Assembly (NCBI RefSeq): GCF_027887165.1
Contig: NC_077234.1
Coordinates: 192,401,465-192,465,464 of the forward strand
Source: Monodelphis domestica
Lineage: Eukaryota > Chordata > Mammalia > Didelphimorphia > Didelphidae
DNA: 64,000 nucleotides
Direction of reading: 5' to 3'
The position numbers and the translations under genes are program-made. Numbering within the stretch: the stretch's first letter is position 1; every line of letters starts with the position of its first letter. Below the pieces are notes generated by a model that had not been told where the DNA came from, ran no database searches, and saw only the letters and a list, made by a program, of their open reading frames with translations. Positions 46,115-56,560 of the stretch are shown here, piece by piece.

Positions 46115-46250
46115 GCTAAGAGACACCTGGGACGCAAAGCGGTTTCATGACTTGCCCATTGTCAGAGTGCCAGTGTGTGTCAGTGGTGGATCTTGAACTG
46201 GGGTCTTTCTAGTTCTGGGATCAGCTATTCATCTCCCCAATTGTATACTA
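46115..46250 (-). mobile_element. MIR-like SINE fragment
   Basis: CATGACTTGCCCATTGTCAG and GGATCTTGAACTGGGGTCTT. Confidence 0.45.
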
Positions 46251-46387
46251 TAATGTTTTACTGTATTGAAGAAAATTTCACACTATAGTTATGGAAAAAC
46301 TGGGAAAATAATCTAAAATACAGTGTAATTAACATGAAAAAAGAAAACCTACCTTACCATTCTCTATTGTTCCATGTTCATTCTTTT

Positions 46388-46570
46388 CATTTTTAACCCT
46401 TATTTTCTGTCCTGATAATAACTCTAAGACAGACGGGTAAGAGCTAGGCAAACCCAGTTAAGTGGCTTGCCAGGGGTCACACAACTAGGAAGTGTCTGAA
46501 GCTAGATTTGAACCCCAAACCTCCCATCTCTAGGGGTGTCTTTTTATCCACTGAGCTATCTAGCTACTCT
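46388..46570 (-). mobile_element. SINE1/WSINE-like SINE
   Basis: AACCCTTATTTTCTGTCCTG, GCAAACCCAGTTAAGTGGCT, GCTAGATTTGAACCCC and CTGAGCTATCTAGC. Confidence 0.8.
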
Positions 46571-46760
46571 TTTGATTTCTTTAATAATAGTCAACATACA
46601 ATGCTTTAAGGTTTACAAAGTGCTTTCTATACTTTCAGCACTTAGCACATAGTTGGTACTTAATAAACATTTATTGATTGACTGTTTGATCTCCTTGGAT
46701 CTGTCTGGTAGACACTACTGCAGCTGAAGAAAATGAGGTCCAGAGAAGTAATCATAAATG
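46570..46760 (-). mobile_element. MIR3 / L2-tail-like fragments
   Basis: ATGCTTTAAGGTTTACAAAG, TGCTTTCTATACTTTCAGCA and GTTGGTACTTAATAAACATT. Confidence 0.45.
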
Positions 46761-46849
46761 AGAAGTACTAAAGTACCTCATCACCAGTTGGATTTCAGAG
46801 GAAAACAGTTGTGTAATTCTAGAATCCAAGAATTATAGGGGGCCTTGGC

Positions 46850-47110
46850 AATTTCAGGGTTCCTCGTTGTAGTCAACGCAGTGATTCTTTCAACCACATT
46901 CCATTCCTAGTAGATGGTCATATAGCTTCTGCGTGAATACTTTTAATGATGGGACACTCAGTACTTCAGAAATAGACCATTTTCTTGGGGATAAGGGAGA
47001 AGAGAATGCTCTAATTACTAAAAAGCATCCTCTTATCTTGAGCCCAAATTTGACTCTCTGTGATTTCCACCTAGTTCTGCCCTTTGGAATCACAAAATAA
47101 GCCTAATCTT
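46850..47110 (-). repeat. CR1/L3-type LINE tail fragment
   Basis: GATGGTCATATAGCTTCTGC, GATGGGACACTCAGTACTTC and TTAGTAATTAGAGC (reverse of GCTCTAATTACTAA) match the family also at 38930-39120. Confidence 0.4.
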
Positions 47111-47144
47111 TCTTGAACACAAGTCTTTCAAATGCTTCATTTTA

Positions 47145-47177
47145 GGGGACAATTACATGGATCAGTGGATTGAGATC

Positions 47178-47242
<65 letters not shown>

Positions 47243-47410
47243 ATATATATATATATATATACAAAAACCTATAGAAGTCTTGAATTCAAATCTGACCTCA
47301 GAAGCATCATAGCTGTGTGACCCTGGGCAATTCACTTAGCCCCCATTACCTAGCCCTTACTACTCTTTTGTCTTAGAACCATTACATAGTATTGATTCTA
47401 AGATGGAAGG
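47145..47410 (+). mobile_element. SINE1/WSINE-like SINE split by a microsatellite
   Basis: ATCAGTGGATTGAGATCCAG on the left, and on the right TTGAATTCAAATCTGACCTC, GTGTGACCCTGGGCAATTCA and ATTCTAAGATGGAAGGTAAT. The box B region follows a (CT)n(TA)n tract that replaces about 10 bp of normal SINE. Confidence 0.8.
47181..47262. repeat. (CT)n(TA)n microsatellite inside a SINE
   Basis: About 58 bp of CT followed by GTATATA repeats to 47262. The seed looks like the GGTCT of the SINE head. Confidence 0.9.
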
Positions 47411-47499
47411 TAATGGAGTTTTTTTGAGGGGAAAAACTATCATAATTATTATTTCCTATCCCAAATTTTCACTAAATGCAAAATTTTTTTTTCCAGTGG

Positions 47500-47660
47500 A
47501 CCCTGAGCAATTCAGAACTTTGATGAAATTCACTTATCTCATCTGTAAAATGGGGCCAATAGCACCTCTAATACCTACATCTCAAGATTGTTGAAAGACT
47601 TAAAAAAACAAAACACTGTGAAGCATTTTGCAAACTTTAAATGCCAGTAATCACTATTAC
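47500..47660 (+). mobile_element. MIR-like SINE, 3' part
   Basis: CCCTGAGCAATTCAGAAC, CTTATCTCATCTGTAAAATG, GGGGCCAATAGCACC and AAGCATTTTGCAAACTTTAA. Confidence 0.6.
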
Positions 47661-49029
47661 TACCTCCTATTTGCCTCTCTATCTCCTCTCCTCTACCTCC
47701 ATCTCTTTTTCATTTTTTCCCCCTTCCTTCCTGGTGCAATAAAGCTCTATCATGGGGTAGAGACAATTGAGAGGTATTAATGAAAGGATCCAGTGCACAG
47801 AAGGGAAGAGTGGGAAAACAAAAAGGAAAATTCTCTCCCCGATTACCTAGTTTTCAATGTGCTCCTTTAACGCAACATTGTTACTGTTCATAATAAATAC
47901 CTAAATCAGGAGATACAAAATAAAAGCAAAGACAGTACCTGACCTCTGGGAGCTTACATTCAAATGGGAGAAACAACACTTAGGAGAGAGTGGTGGTGAC
48001 TTGGTTTTGAAAGTTTCCAGGATGTTAAAGGGAGTCACCAAGTATTTAATGGACTGACTCTTTCCAATAACAATGGCGGCCTTGATTTGATTACAGTTCC
48101 AGGAAATAGTAGAGAGAGAGGAAGCTGGAGGTTTAATTGTGGCAGCTAAGTAACTGGCTTGAAGATGATCAGTAAATTAAATTAAGCAAGGCTGGAGCCA
48201 GCCTAGATATAGTACTCCACCTGGGGAAGCAATCAATTAGGATAGGAGTTCAGCTGAAAGACTTAAGGCATGGCCTCTGGTCATGGGAAAAATGTTTGGC
48301 TAGAAGGGGGAGCAAAGATGAGGGGCTTTTGAAACAACTAATGGACCCTACAACCCCCCCCCCCCCAACCCCAAATGGATATAAAAGTCACAAGCCAGGG
48401 TCACAAGATTTCTGGGAATAAAATACTAACCAGTTTCACACCTGCATAGATGAGGAGCTCTTTTCACCCTCTTCCTGCTTCCCTGGCACACACGCCACCC
48501 TCTTCAAGGAAACCCAACTATATCTTAAATGACCATAGCCTGCAGCTAAGCTTGGAATTCTAGCAACCTGTTCAAAAAGATTTCCCAGTCAGATGTCACA
48601 GGATTTCTGCCTCCCTACTTAGAGTTTCACCCCAATTTTTCGACCACTGAATAAGGCAAGCTATAGACCTGAGAAAGATGGACTCTATTCATGAAGCATG
48701 TAATCCGTTTGGTTTTTTATTCAATCAATTGCCATTAACAGAACTGGAGCTCAGCAGTCAAGAAATGGCTAACGTATTTCCCGGATGACAGCACCCAGCT
48801 GACTGGCCTGTGCTCTTACTTGCGAAAGTGGCTTTATTGGGGGGTTTACAGATGTGAGAATTTGGGATTACTATTTGCCATTTCTCTTCAATTCAATTAG
48901 AATTCATCCTCTGCTTTCTTCCCCCTATCTATGGGGAAAAAAAGCATATAAACACAATCAGGTTATTCTAAAACCCATAGTAACTCTCTTATAGGAGGCT
49001 CTGATAAAAGCTCACAAATAATGTAATGG

Positions 49030-49497
49030 TCTTAATGAAGGTTTATAAAGAGTTTCCTTCTGGTGAAGTGGATGATTTCAGAAAAGAATGGGGAATACTT
49101 ATACCAGTTGATGAAAAGGAAGTCTACAGAACCAGGAGACAATGTACACCGCCATATTGGCAATATCGTAATGATGATGAGCTGTGAAAGACTTTACTTA
49201 CTCTGATCAATACAACAATCTATGATAGTTCTAAGGGACTCATTCTGAAGAATGCTATTCACTTCCAGGAAGAAAACTGATGAACTCTAAGTGCAGATGG
49301 AAGCAGATTTTCATTCGCTTCAGTTTTCTTGCCTTTTTTCTCTTGTTTTTGCAGCAAGACTAATGTGCAAATATATTTTGAATGGTTTCCTATATGTAAC
49401 AGGTATTGATTGTATCTTTTGCCTTCTTGATGGATGAGGGAGGAGAAGGAGGGAGGGAAGGAATTTGGAACTGAAAATTAAAATCAAAATAAAATAC
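49030..49497 (+). mobile_element. L1 3' end fragment
   Basis: GATGATTTCAGAAAAGAATG, CTACAGAACCAGGAGACAAT, GTGAAAGACTTTACTTACTC and a GGGAGGGAAGGAATTTGGAA end with an A-rich tail. Distinct subfamily from the 44600 and 49725 copies. Confidence 0.75.
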
Positions 49498-49705
49498 ACC
49501 AGACATTTTCTTCACAACAACCCTGTGAATTGGGTACTATAGGTGTTAGCATAATCCCCATTCTACTGATGAGAAAACTAAGGCTCCTAAAGGTAATAGA
49601 TTTGCCCACAGTTGCAAAGCTAGTGAGTTGAAAAGCTATAATGCAAACCCAGGTCCCTACTCCTAAGTCTATTGCTTTCTACTATACCATACTACCTCTT
49701 CATAA
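49498..49705 (-). mobile_element. MIR3-like SINE
   Basis: CACAACAACCCTGTGAATTG, GATGAGAAAACTAAGGCTCC and GCAAACCCAGGTCCCTACTC. Confidence 0.65.
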
Positions 49706-49724
49706 CTCTTTTGAAAATGAGGAT

Positions 49725-49998
49725 ATGGCACCTACAGAGAAAGAACTGTTGAAATAGAAATGCAGATGAAAACATGATTTAATCACTTGTTTATTTGGGT
49801 ATATGTTTTGGGGGTTTAAGTTTATGATTATTCACTTATAAAAATGAATAATACAGAAATATGTTTCATGTGATAATACATGTATAACCCACATTGAATT
49901 GCTTGTCAACTCCAGAAGGGGGAAGGGAAGAAAGGAGGGAGACAATATGGATTGTATGTCTTTGGAAAACTTATGTGGAAATTTGTTATTAAAATAAA
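49725..49998 (+). mobile_element. L1 3' end fragment
   Basis: CTACAGAGAAAGAACTGTTG, AATCACTTGTTTATTTGG, GAATTGCTTGTCAACTCC and an A-rich tail. It is close in sequence to the 44600-45090 copy. Confidence 0.75.
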
Positions 49999-50759
49999 AA
50001 AAAATTAATATAGAAAAAATGAGACTATGAAGTTAAATTAAGTCATCAGACTTAATGGAGGTTGAGATCATGACTTACCTAGTACTCAGCTTGATTTTAT
50101 CCACTGATGGGATGATAGTGATCTAATTGTGTCTGATATAACTCCAATGATTACTTCCCCTCACAAGAAAGGGGATATTTTTACAAATATGTAGAAAGGG
50201 GAACAATGATCTCTAAAAGACAACATGGGTCCTAAAGTACAGGTAAAGCAATTCTCTAGTCTCATCCACTTGGTGGCATCTGTTTCCTTTAATTCAGTTG
50301 TCATCTAAGCAGAAGACTACCAGATCTATATACCCAACTCTTGTGTCTCTCCTTGGTTGTAATCCCCCATTACCAACTGCTTATTGGCTATTTCATTCTG
50401 GATGGCTCCTAGGCTTCTCAAACTCAACATATCTCCCAAAGCACTCATTATCTTTTTTTTTTTTAAATATAGTATATGCGGGTATACACACAGAGAGACT
50501 AATACACAAGAACCAAAAACCCACTCTATCACAGACATGTATAATCAATCAAATAAATTTCCATATTGGACAACTCATTATCTTTCCTTGCAAACTGACC
50601 CTTCTTCTGAACTCTGCTATTACTATTAAGGGCGTGATTTTCCAGTCCCTCATGTTAGCCAATTGGTATCAACTTTGACAGTAACCCCACATACTCATTA
50701 CCAACCTTTTTCTTTTCTATGTCTACAATACCTCTCAGATATATGCCAGTCTCTTCTCT

Positions 50760-51480
50760 CCTCTGTATTATAAGGGGAGGTTAATTTGTATTTGAGAGGT
50801 TCAATCTTTCAGCATAGAGAGGAGAACCTCCCTTCACAAAGTGGGGTACAGGGGAGACAGTTGATGTTTAGGGTTGACTCAGAGAGAGGAGAGGAGGTTT
50901 GAAGATTTCCCCCTTCTGCCTTCCCTCCTTAGCTAAAGCTGCTCTCCCCGATTTGTTCTTGTCCCCCCTTCACTACTTGAGACCAAAGGGTTTCCCCTTG
51001 ATCTGTTCACTCACACTCAGCTTGAGGAACAGATAACTTTTTAAATATCAACTCAATCAAGGTAATACAAAGGAATAACTAGCATGGAAAGAATGGGAAA
51101 GGAAAATGGGGAAAAGGGGTCCCTGCCTCTATCTAAAACCCTTTTCCTCCTTCATCGAGTTTGGGGGGAACTCAGGCCTGAGCAGCCTAAGCCCCCTCAG
51201 AGAAAGTCAGATTGACTCACCCCTGGGCAACAGGAGCTGAGGTAAAGTCTGCTCAGTTTCTCTTCAGAAAGTCCTTTCAATTGGGAAGTGTTGTGGGGGA
51301 AAATTTTCTAGTCACCAGCAGGAAAAAATGGGTAACCCTCAGGAGTAAGTCTTTTCCCCACCTTCTGTCTTCAGCTTCTCAAGACCAAGAGATCAACTCC
51401 TCTACCAGCCAGAGTCTTGTCTTCCTCAAGATTCACCCCTCCTCAAGCCCCTCCCCCATCGAGGTGATAAGTTTCACACA
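50760..51480 (-). mobile_element. LTR-like retroviral element remains (tentative)
   Basis: A block of about 700 bp, unlike its AT-rich flanks, with CT-rich and GA-rich stretches and no SINE signature. Read on the minus strand it starts near TGTGTGAAACTTATCACC and may end near CCCTTATAATACA. It resembles a solo LTR, but no target duplication could be fixed. Age unknown. Confidence 0.35.
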
Positions 51481-51499
51481 CTCTTCAGCCTGGCACTTT

Positions 51500-51720
51500 T
51501 TCTTGTGCCAGCCTCTGTCATACCTCTCACATAGCCACCCTCATCTTCAGGCCCTTATCCTTTCTCATCTGACTTGTTGCAATATATTCCAATTAGGTTA
51601 TTTTATCTCAGGTCATTCCTCTGTTCATCTTCCACATGGCCACTGAAATGATTTTCTGAAATCATAGGTCTGACCATATCACCACCCTCTCAATAACCTC
51701 CAGTGGCTCCCTATTATTTA
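51500..51720 (-). mobile_element. L2-like LINE fragment
   Basis: ATAGGTCTGACCATATCACC, AATAACCTCCAGTGGCTCCC and TATTATTTATAGGGTC resemble the antisense L2 tail. Confidence 0.5.
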
Positions 51721-51724
51721 TAGG

Positions 51725-51870
51725 GTCATAGGATTACATATTTAGAAATAAAAAGGACTGTATGAAGTCACACACACATAGTATATACATCTGAGGCAAG
51801 ATTTAAGCCTAGACCCTCTGACTTCAGAGACCATGCTTTTTTCTGCTGTACCATACTTTTATGGATGTTG
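51725..51870 (-). mobile_element. MIR-like SINE fragment
   Basis: AAATAAAAAGGACTGTATGA, CTGAGGCAAGATTTAAGCC and CTGCTGTACCATAC in the reverse core and head order. Confidence 0.45.
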
Positions 51871-52471
51871 GTGATAACAAACTGGCAGAATGGAATTTGA
51901 TTTTTTTGAAATGAGAAAACTGTTGTAATTTGCCTTTCTGTGTGGTCCTCTTTGGCCTGTTGCTGTGGTTTCTCCCAGTCATCTCTCAAACTTTTGAAAT
52001 ATTAAATTAATGACATTGTCATTGATCTTAAAATCAGCTTCATTTTTAACCAAGTAAAAGTAGCAACAAGCATTTTGAAACAAAATTTTATTTCTTGTAT
52101 AAGAATGTAGAAGATAAGATTTTGTATAAGACGATACATCAAGCATCAGGAGGTATTTCTATTGTTCTTTAGCAATTGCATTATTGTCATAAAGAGAAAG
52201 ATCATGAGTTAAATAAAACAGAAACATTCTAGTGGGAGTCCAAAACTATTTAAGAATGGATTATTGTGCCATTCGGGAATGACAAAGATGAGAGTACAAA
52301 CATGGCAAGATCCACAAGAAGGGCTGTAAAATGAAGAATACAATAAAACAATATAACTGCTACGATTATGGTTTTTTAAAGCAATGATAATTTCTGATAA
52401 AAATGTACACAAGAAATAGGCACACAGAAGCAAATAAAACACTACTGTTATTATTCCCTTAAAGTTAATAT

Positions 52472-52499
52472 CCAGGGTGTCCCAAAAGTCTTAGAGCAG
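52472..52499. mobile_element. Mariner-type terminal repeat stub
   Basis: GGGTGTCCCAAAAGTCTTAG is the kind of terminal sequence carried by a mammalian mariner-like DNA transposon. Only this end is visible; a SINE copy follows directly and no transposase is present. Confidence 0.5.
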
Positions 52500-52500
52500 T

Positions 52501-52612
52501 CTTTTTTTTTTTTAATCTTAGAATCAATATTGTGTATTGGTTCCAAGGCAGAAGAGTGGTAAGGGCTAGGTAATGGGGGTCAAGTGACTTGCCCAGGGTC
52601 ACCCAGCTAGGA
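52501..52612 (-). mobile_element. SINE1/WSINE-like SINE, truncated
   Basis: Poly-T, AATCTTAGAATCAATATTG, GGCAGAAGAGTGGTAAGGGC and GACTTGCCCAGGGTCACCCA; stops at AGCTAGG. Confidence 0.8.
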
Positions 52613-53194
52613 CAAATCAATTTATTTTAAATAGAATCAATAAAAGAGACAGAATTAACGTGATTATTTCAGGAGGAACCAGCTAATCAAAGGGATGAGC
52701 TGTAGGAATGGAATATACTTCCACTCTTCTGTTTTTGAAACTTAAGGGAAAAAATCTAAAATTCATTCTTAGGAATCAAACTTTTAAGGAAACTACTAGC
52801 ATTAACTCCATTACAGAATTTTGACTTCTCTAGCCATCATCCCTAGTAATGGTTGACATTTGACACAGAATAAACAACCACACAAGATGCTGGTTTTGAC
52901 CACCAGATCAGATGTGCCTCTTTGTTTCCTTCCAAATGAATCAGACTCTGCTATTAAACCTGGTGGCTGCACATCAGCCCTGACAATTCTAGCTCAGTTC
53001 ACGGCTTGTTCCCCCTAGCATTTCTCAGGTCAGTAACACTTTTAGAGCTCTCTGTTCCAGCGTGGTGGCTGTTTTAAAAAAAATCAAATGGTTCCCACTT
53101 CTTGGACAATTTCATTTCTTCATCCCAGTAATAGGAAAAAATGAGGAAGGTCTCCAGGATGTGGAGTGGACGTTCAGTGAAGAACTTAAAGGAG

Positions 53195-53416
53195 GGCGCA
53201 GACAATATTTTTGGTTTAATTGTGACTACAGTGATAACAAACAAAAATCTTTTCAAAATGTACTAGGAAGACAGGAAGATTAATAGCTTATATTTATATG
53301 ATGCTTTAAGGTTTGCAAAGTGCTTTACATATACATTATTGCCTTTGCATCTCACCACAACCCTGTGAGGTAAGACAAAGCCCTTGGCACTCCATCCAGA
53401 GCATCAGAAAAGGCAC
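53195..53416 (-). other. ECRG4: ECRG4 3' UTR (probable)
   Basis: Minus-strand sequence after the ECRG4 stop. The part at 53283-53380 is a MIR-like SINE tail in the same orientation as the gene. An ATTAAA hexamer lies at 53220-53215 on the minus strand, about 200 nt after the stop. It is the first plausible polyadenylation signal. A canonical AATAAA occurs only much farther, at 52626-52621. The end point is inferred. Confidence 0.4.
53283..53380 (-). mobile_element. MIR3-like SINE tail within the ECRG4 3' UTR
   Basis: ATGATGCTTTAAGGTTTGCA, AAGTGCTTTACATATACATT and CACAACCCTGTGAGGTAAGA. It begins 37 bp after the ECRG4 stop on the same strand. Confidence 0.7.
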
Positions 53417-53578
53417 TCAGTAGTCATCGTAGTTGACGCTGGCTCCGTGCCTGAAAGTGTCTGCATGGCGAGGCCCAATGGCTGCATCTTCATCATAATG
53501 ACGCTGGTAGTAACCTCCATAATAGTCGTGGCCATCTCGGCCTCTGTTTATCCAATAAGTAACATCATCTTCAAATTT
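53417..53578 (-). CDS. ECRG4: ECRG4 (augurin) last coding exon and stop
   Basis: On the minus strand, after the acceptor TTTTTGATTCAG, this exon encodes 53 residues from [20 protein letters not shown] to ASVNYDDY and then TGA. Augurin is a secreted or membrane-tethered precursor, processed into peptides and linked to growth arrest, inflammation and neuroendocrine signalling. The human counterpart begins [20 protein letters not shown] and ends [13 protein letters not shown]. The GPR thrombin-type cleavage motif is kept (AAIGPR). The following residues read HADT, where human has SPYG; the 16-residue length of the released tail is the same. The exon starts in phase 0, matching the end of the preceding exon. 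Confidence 0.97.
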   Translation of the reverse strand, partial: KFEDDVTYWINRGRDGHDYYGGYYQRHYDEDAAIGPRHADTFRHGASVNYDDY

Positions 53579-53752
53579 CTGAATCAAAAAGAATATCAAA
53601 GATATTGAGTTGGAGTAACATAAGCATCCCCCTCCAATTCCTTTCCCCTTGAAAAGCTGTCCCCTCTCCAAATTTAGTGGTTTCTTCCAGGTATTTTCTC
53701 CAAATAAAATCTTAATTTGTTTTTATTTAAAAGGCACTGATGAAAAATATTT

Positions 53753-53970
53753 GAAAGTACATCTATCCCTTTTCTTTGTGTTCAGAAATATTTTTGATTC
53801 AAAAATAATTTACTTTCCCAATTACATGTAATCATTTTTAGTGTATGTTTCCCCAACTTATAAGATCCAAACCATTTCCTTCCCCTCTCCCTCAGAGATG
53901 GAAAGCAATTTTTTGATCTAGGCTATACATATATTATCATGCAAAACACAGCAGAAGTAAATAATTAGCC
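53753..53970 (-). mobile_element. L1 3' region fragment (antisense)
   Basis: CCAATTACATGTAATCATTT, CTCCCTCAGAGATGGAAAGC, GCTATACATATATTATCATG resemble the antisense marsupial L1 3' UTR. Confidence 0.55.
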
Positions 53971-53999
53971 ATCTGAAAAGGAATTTATTTCAGCCATTT

Positions 54000-54181
54000 C
54001 TTCCAAACTCTTACATTCTATCTTAATATCAATTCTAAAGTGGAAGAACAACAAGGGCTAAGCAATTGGGGTTAGCTAACTTTTCCAGGGTTTCACAGCT
54101 CGAAGTATTTAAGGCCAAAGTTAAACCCTGGTCCACCTAACTAGAGGGCTACAGGCTATCCACTATGCTACCTAGCTGCCT
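54000..54181 (-). mobile_element. SINE1/WSINE-like SINE, diverged
   Basis: CTTACATTCTATCTTAATAT, AAGGGCTAAGCAATTGGGGT and TATGCTACCTAGCTGCCTC. Confidence 0.7.
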
Positions 54182-54329
54182 CTTACTCCAGCATTTGTGA
54201 AATTATCTGTGACAAGGACCCAACTTTTCAGTCTAGTGTTAGATTTGGCTTTTTAAATTTTTTTAATTTTATTTTTCAAACCTGGGGGTTTGCCAACACA
54301 GCATAAAATCCACTTTGTGAATGCAGACA

Positions 54330-54465
54330 AGTGCCTGCTCTTAGTTTTAAAGTTCTCTGGGGCCCCAAGCAGCTAAGTGACTTGCCAAGGTTTATACAAC
54401 CAATATGTGACAGAGGCTAAATTTGAATCCAGATCTTTCTGACACTTAAACTTCAATCCACTTAT
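54330..54465 (-). mobile_element. MIR-like SINE
   Basis: AGCTAAGTGACTTGCCAAGG, CTAAATTTGAATCCAG and TCTTTCTGACACTTAAACTT. Confidence 0.55.
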
Positions 54466-54639
54466 CAAATACTTTGCCATGACCACCAAACGTTTTACTA
54501 TCGAGAGCAAGGCAGGTTTCACCAGCTGTCTTTGACATTAGTTTGTCAGTAGTCATCACTCATGAACTCAGAAATAGGGTTCTCATGAAATTCAAGAGAT
54601 AGGATCAGGTCAGTTCAACACATATTTTATTTATATATT

Positions 54640-54815
54640 TACTGTCTTAGTATTAATTCTAAGACAGAAGAATGATAAGGGCTAGGCAATTGGGGTTAAG
54701 TGACTTGCCCAGAGTCACATAGTTAAGAAGTATCTGAGAAGTTAGATTTGAACCCAGGTCCTCCTGATTCCAGGTCTGGTACTATATCCACTGTGCTACC
54801 TAGATAACCCCTCAA
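54640..54815 (-). mobile_element. SINE1/WSINE-like SINE
   Basis: GTCTTAGTATTAATTCTAAG, GTTAAGTGACTTGCCCAGAG and AGATTTGAACCCAGGTCCTC. Confidence 0.8.
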
Positions 54816-55244
54816 CATGCATTTATTAAGCACTTATGATGTGTCAGACACTGTGCTAAGTTCTGGGAATAAAAGTACAAGTTAAAATCCAAGACTTGTG
54901 AATCCCATTTTAATTCTTTTTCTACAGCATTATGGTAATACTCTAATCCTATTAATTCTAGATTAAAAAAAAAAAGCAACCCTTAATGGTTCTCCTTGCC
55001 CATGTAAGGGTTCTCCCATATTTACATTTGCCAGCACTTGGCACAGTGCGTTGCACTTAGAAGAAGCTTGGTGAATGAATAATATTAAAAATTTAAAAAA
55101 TAAAAAAGATTAAAAAGTAATACTAGCCCAAAAATAAGTGTTAGAACCATGGCATAGGCTACATGTACTACAGGAAATCAAAGGAAGAAGATGTCATTAT
55201 AGATTGAAGTGTTACCTGTAGTTATAGGGTATCTTTATATCATT

Positions 55245-55490
55245 TGGGTGGATAGAGCACTGGGCTTAGAATCAGGAAGACTAATCTTCCTGAGTTCAAA
55301 TCTGGCCCCTCAGACACTTACTAGTGACTTACAGTGGGAACCCGAGTGAGCCACTTAGCCCTCTTTGCCTCAGCTCATCATCTGTCAGATGAGCTAGAAA
55401 AGGAAATGACAAACCCCTGCAGTATCACTGCCAAGAAAGCCTCCTGGATATTTATGGTCTACGGATTCCCAAAGGATCCGCTATGACAAA
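55245..55490 (+). mobile_element. Marsupial MAR1-like SINE
   Basis: GGTGGATAGAGCACTGGGCT, GAGTTCAAATCTGGCCCC, CTTTGCCTCAGCTCATCATC and TCACTGCCAAGAAAGCCTCC. Confidence 0.75.
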
Positions 55491-55779
55491 ATGCTCACTG
55501 AACAGCAACAACCACAGAGAAGGAGGCAAGAGTATGCTGGAAATCTCATCATCTTCCTCAGGTGACTTAGTTATATTCCTCTTTGGGGCCAAGAAAGAGA
55601 AGTGGGACAGTGAAGTCAGTCTGCCTCTCCCTCTGCAAGATATCCTGTTTACGATTCTCTTGTTTGTTCATCTTTTTTCACAATTGCCTTTCGTATGCCT
55701 GTTGAGATTTGAATCTGATCCTTGTTTTTCTCATTCCCAGACTTAGGGTGAAACTTGGGCTTAAAAGCCTTTTTTTTTT

Positions 55780-56560
55780 TTTAATGACTCCTTCTGATGC
55801 CCACCCACTCCAGAATGGGCGTTCGAGCCTGAGTTCCGCTGCTGAGTATTTCCAACAGCCTCACTCAGAGAGGCCACCCATGAAATGCTCATTGGAAGCA
55901 AAGGGCACTCAGTTCCATGACTTCTCACTCTCCCTCCACCTTCTGCTGGTGCAAGCTAGAGTTTTTCCTATGAAAACTTCCTCTGCAGAACTATTTTCCA
56001 CCCTATGTATGATGCCCACACCCCAAACGATGGCTGAATTTCTATTTTGCCAATGAATTCTATGCCAAGATATTCCAGAAGCCTGGAGGAGCCAACATTT
56101 CAACAAATCTCTGATTTGTCCCTAAAAAAGAGAGGCTATCCTCTATTTATTTTGTGTGCACGATACAAATACGTATATCGACATAAAATCCCCGGGCCTC
56201 GTTCAGCTAGAGCCTTGAACTGGTTGTAGAGGGACTGGAAACCCTGCTTTGACTGCAGCTCCTCTGGAAGTCAGCATCTCTGAATGAACGCCTGTTTTCT
56301 CTTCAATGGCACTTTCTCTTCCTCCCCCCTTCTCGCATCCCAGAGCCCGACTTTGTGGTTTTTGACATTTTTGAGGTGAGGCTGGAAGCTTTTCTCGAGC
56401 TCGTGAGACCAGCCACTCTCAGGGGATCCAGGCAGAGGCTGCGCCATGGAGTTAAACACATACCTCCACAGATCATCCGCCCACATGGACTGGACTGCAG
56501 CCTCAGCCCAGCACAAAGACATTCATCTACTCCCAGATGTAGCTAATATGGGGCTGAAGG
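55780..56560. other. Repeat-free, moderately GC-rich block in an ECRG4 intron
   Basis: Unlike its surroundings, this block shows no SINE or LINE signature and keeps several CpGs (for example near 56380-56480). It contains open frames on both strands, but none resembles a known protein. It may be a regulatory element or an unrecognised alternative exon. Confidence 0.3.

Noticed and set aside
51212-51646. 144-codon plus-strand open frame starting MTHPWATGAEV
   Set aside because: Covers the edge of an LTR-like block and an L2-like fragment; composition is low complexity (S, H, P rich) and no family is recognisable.
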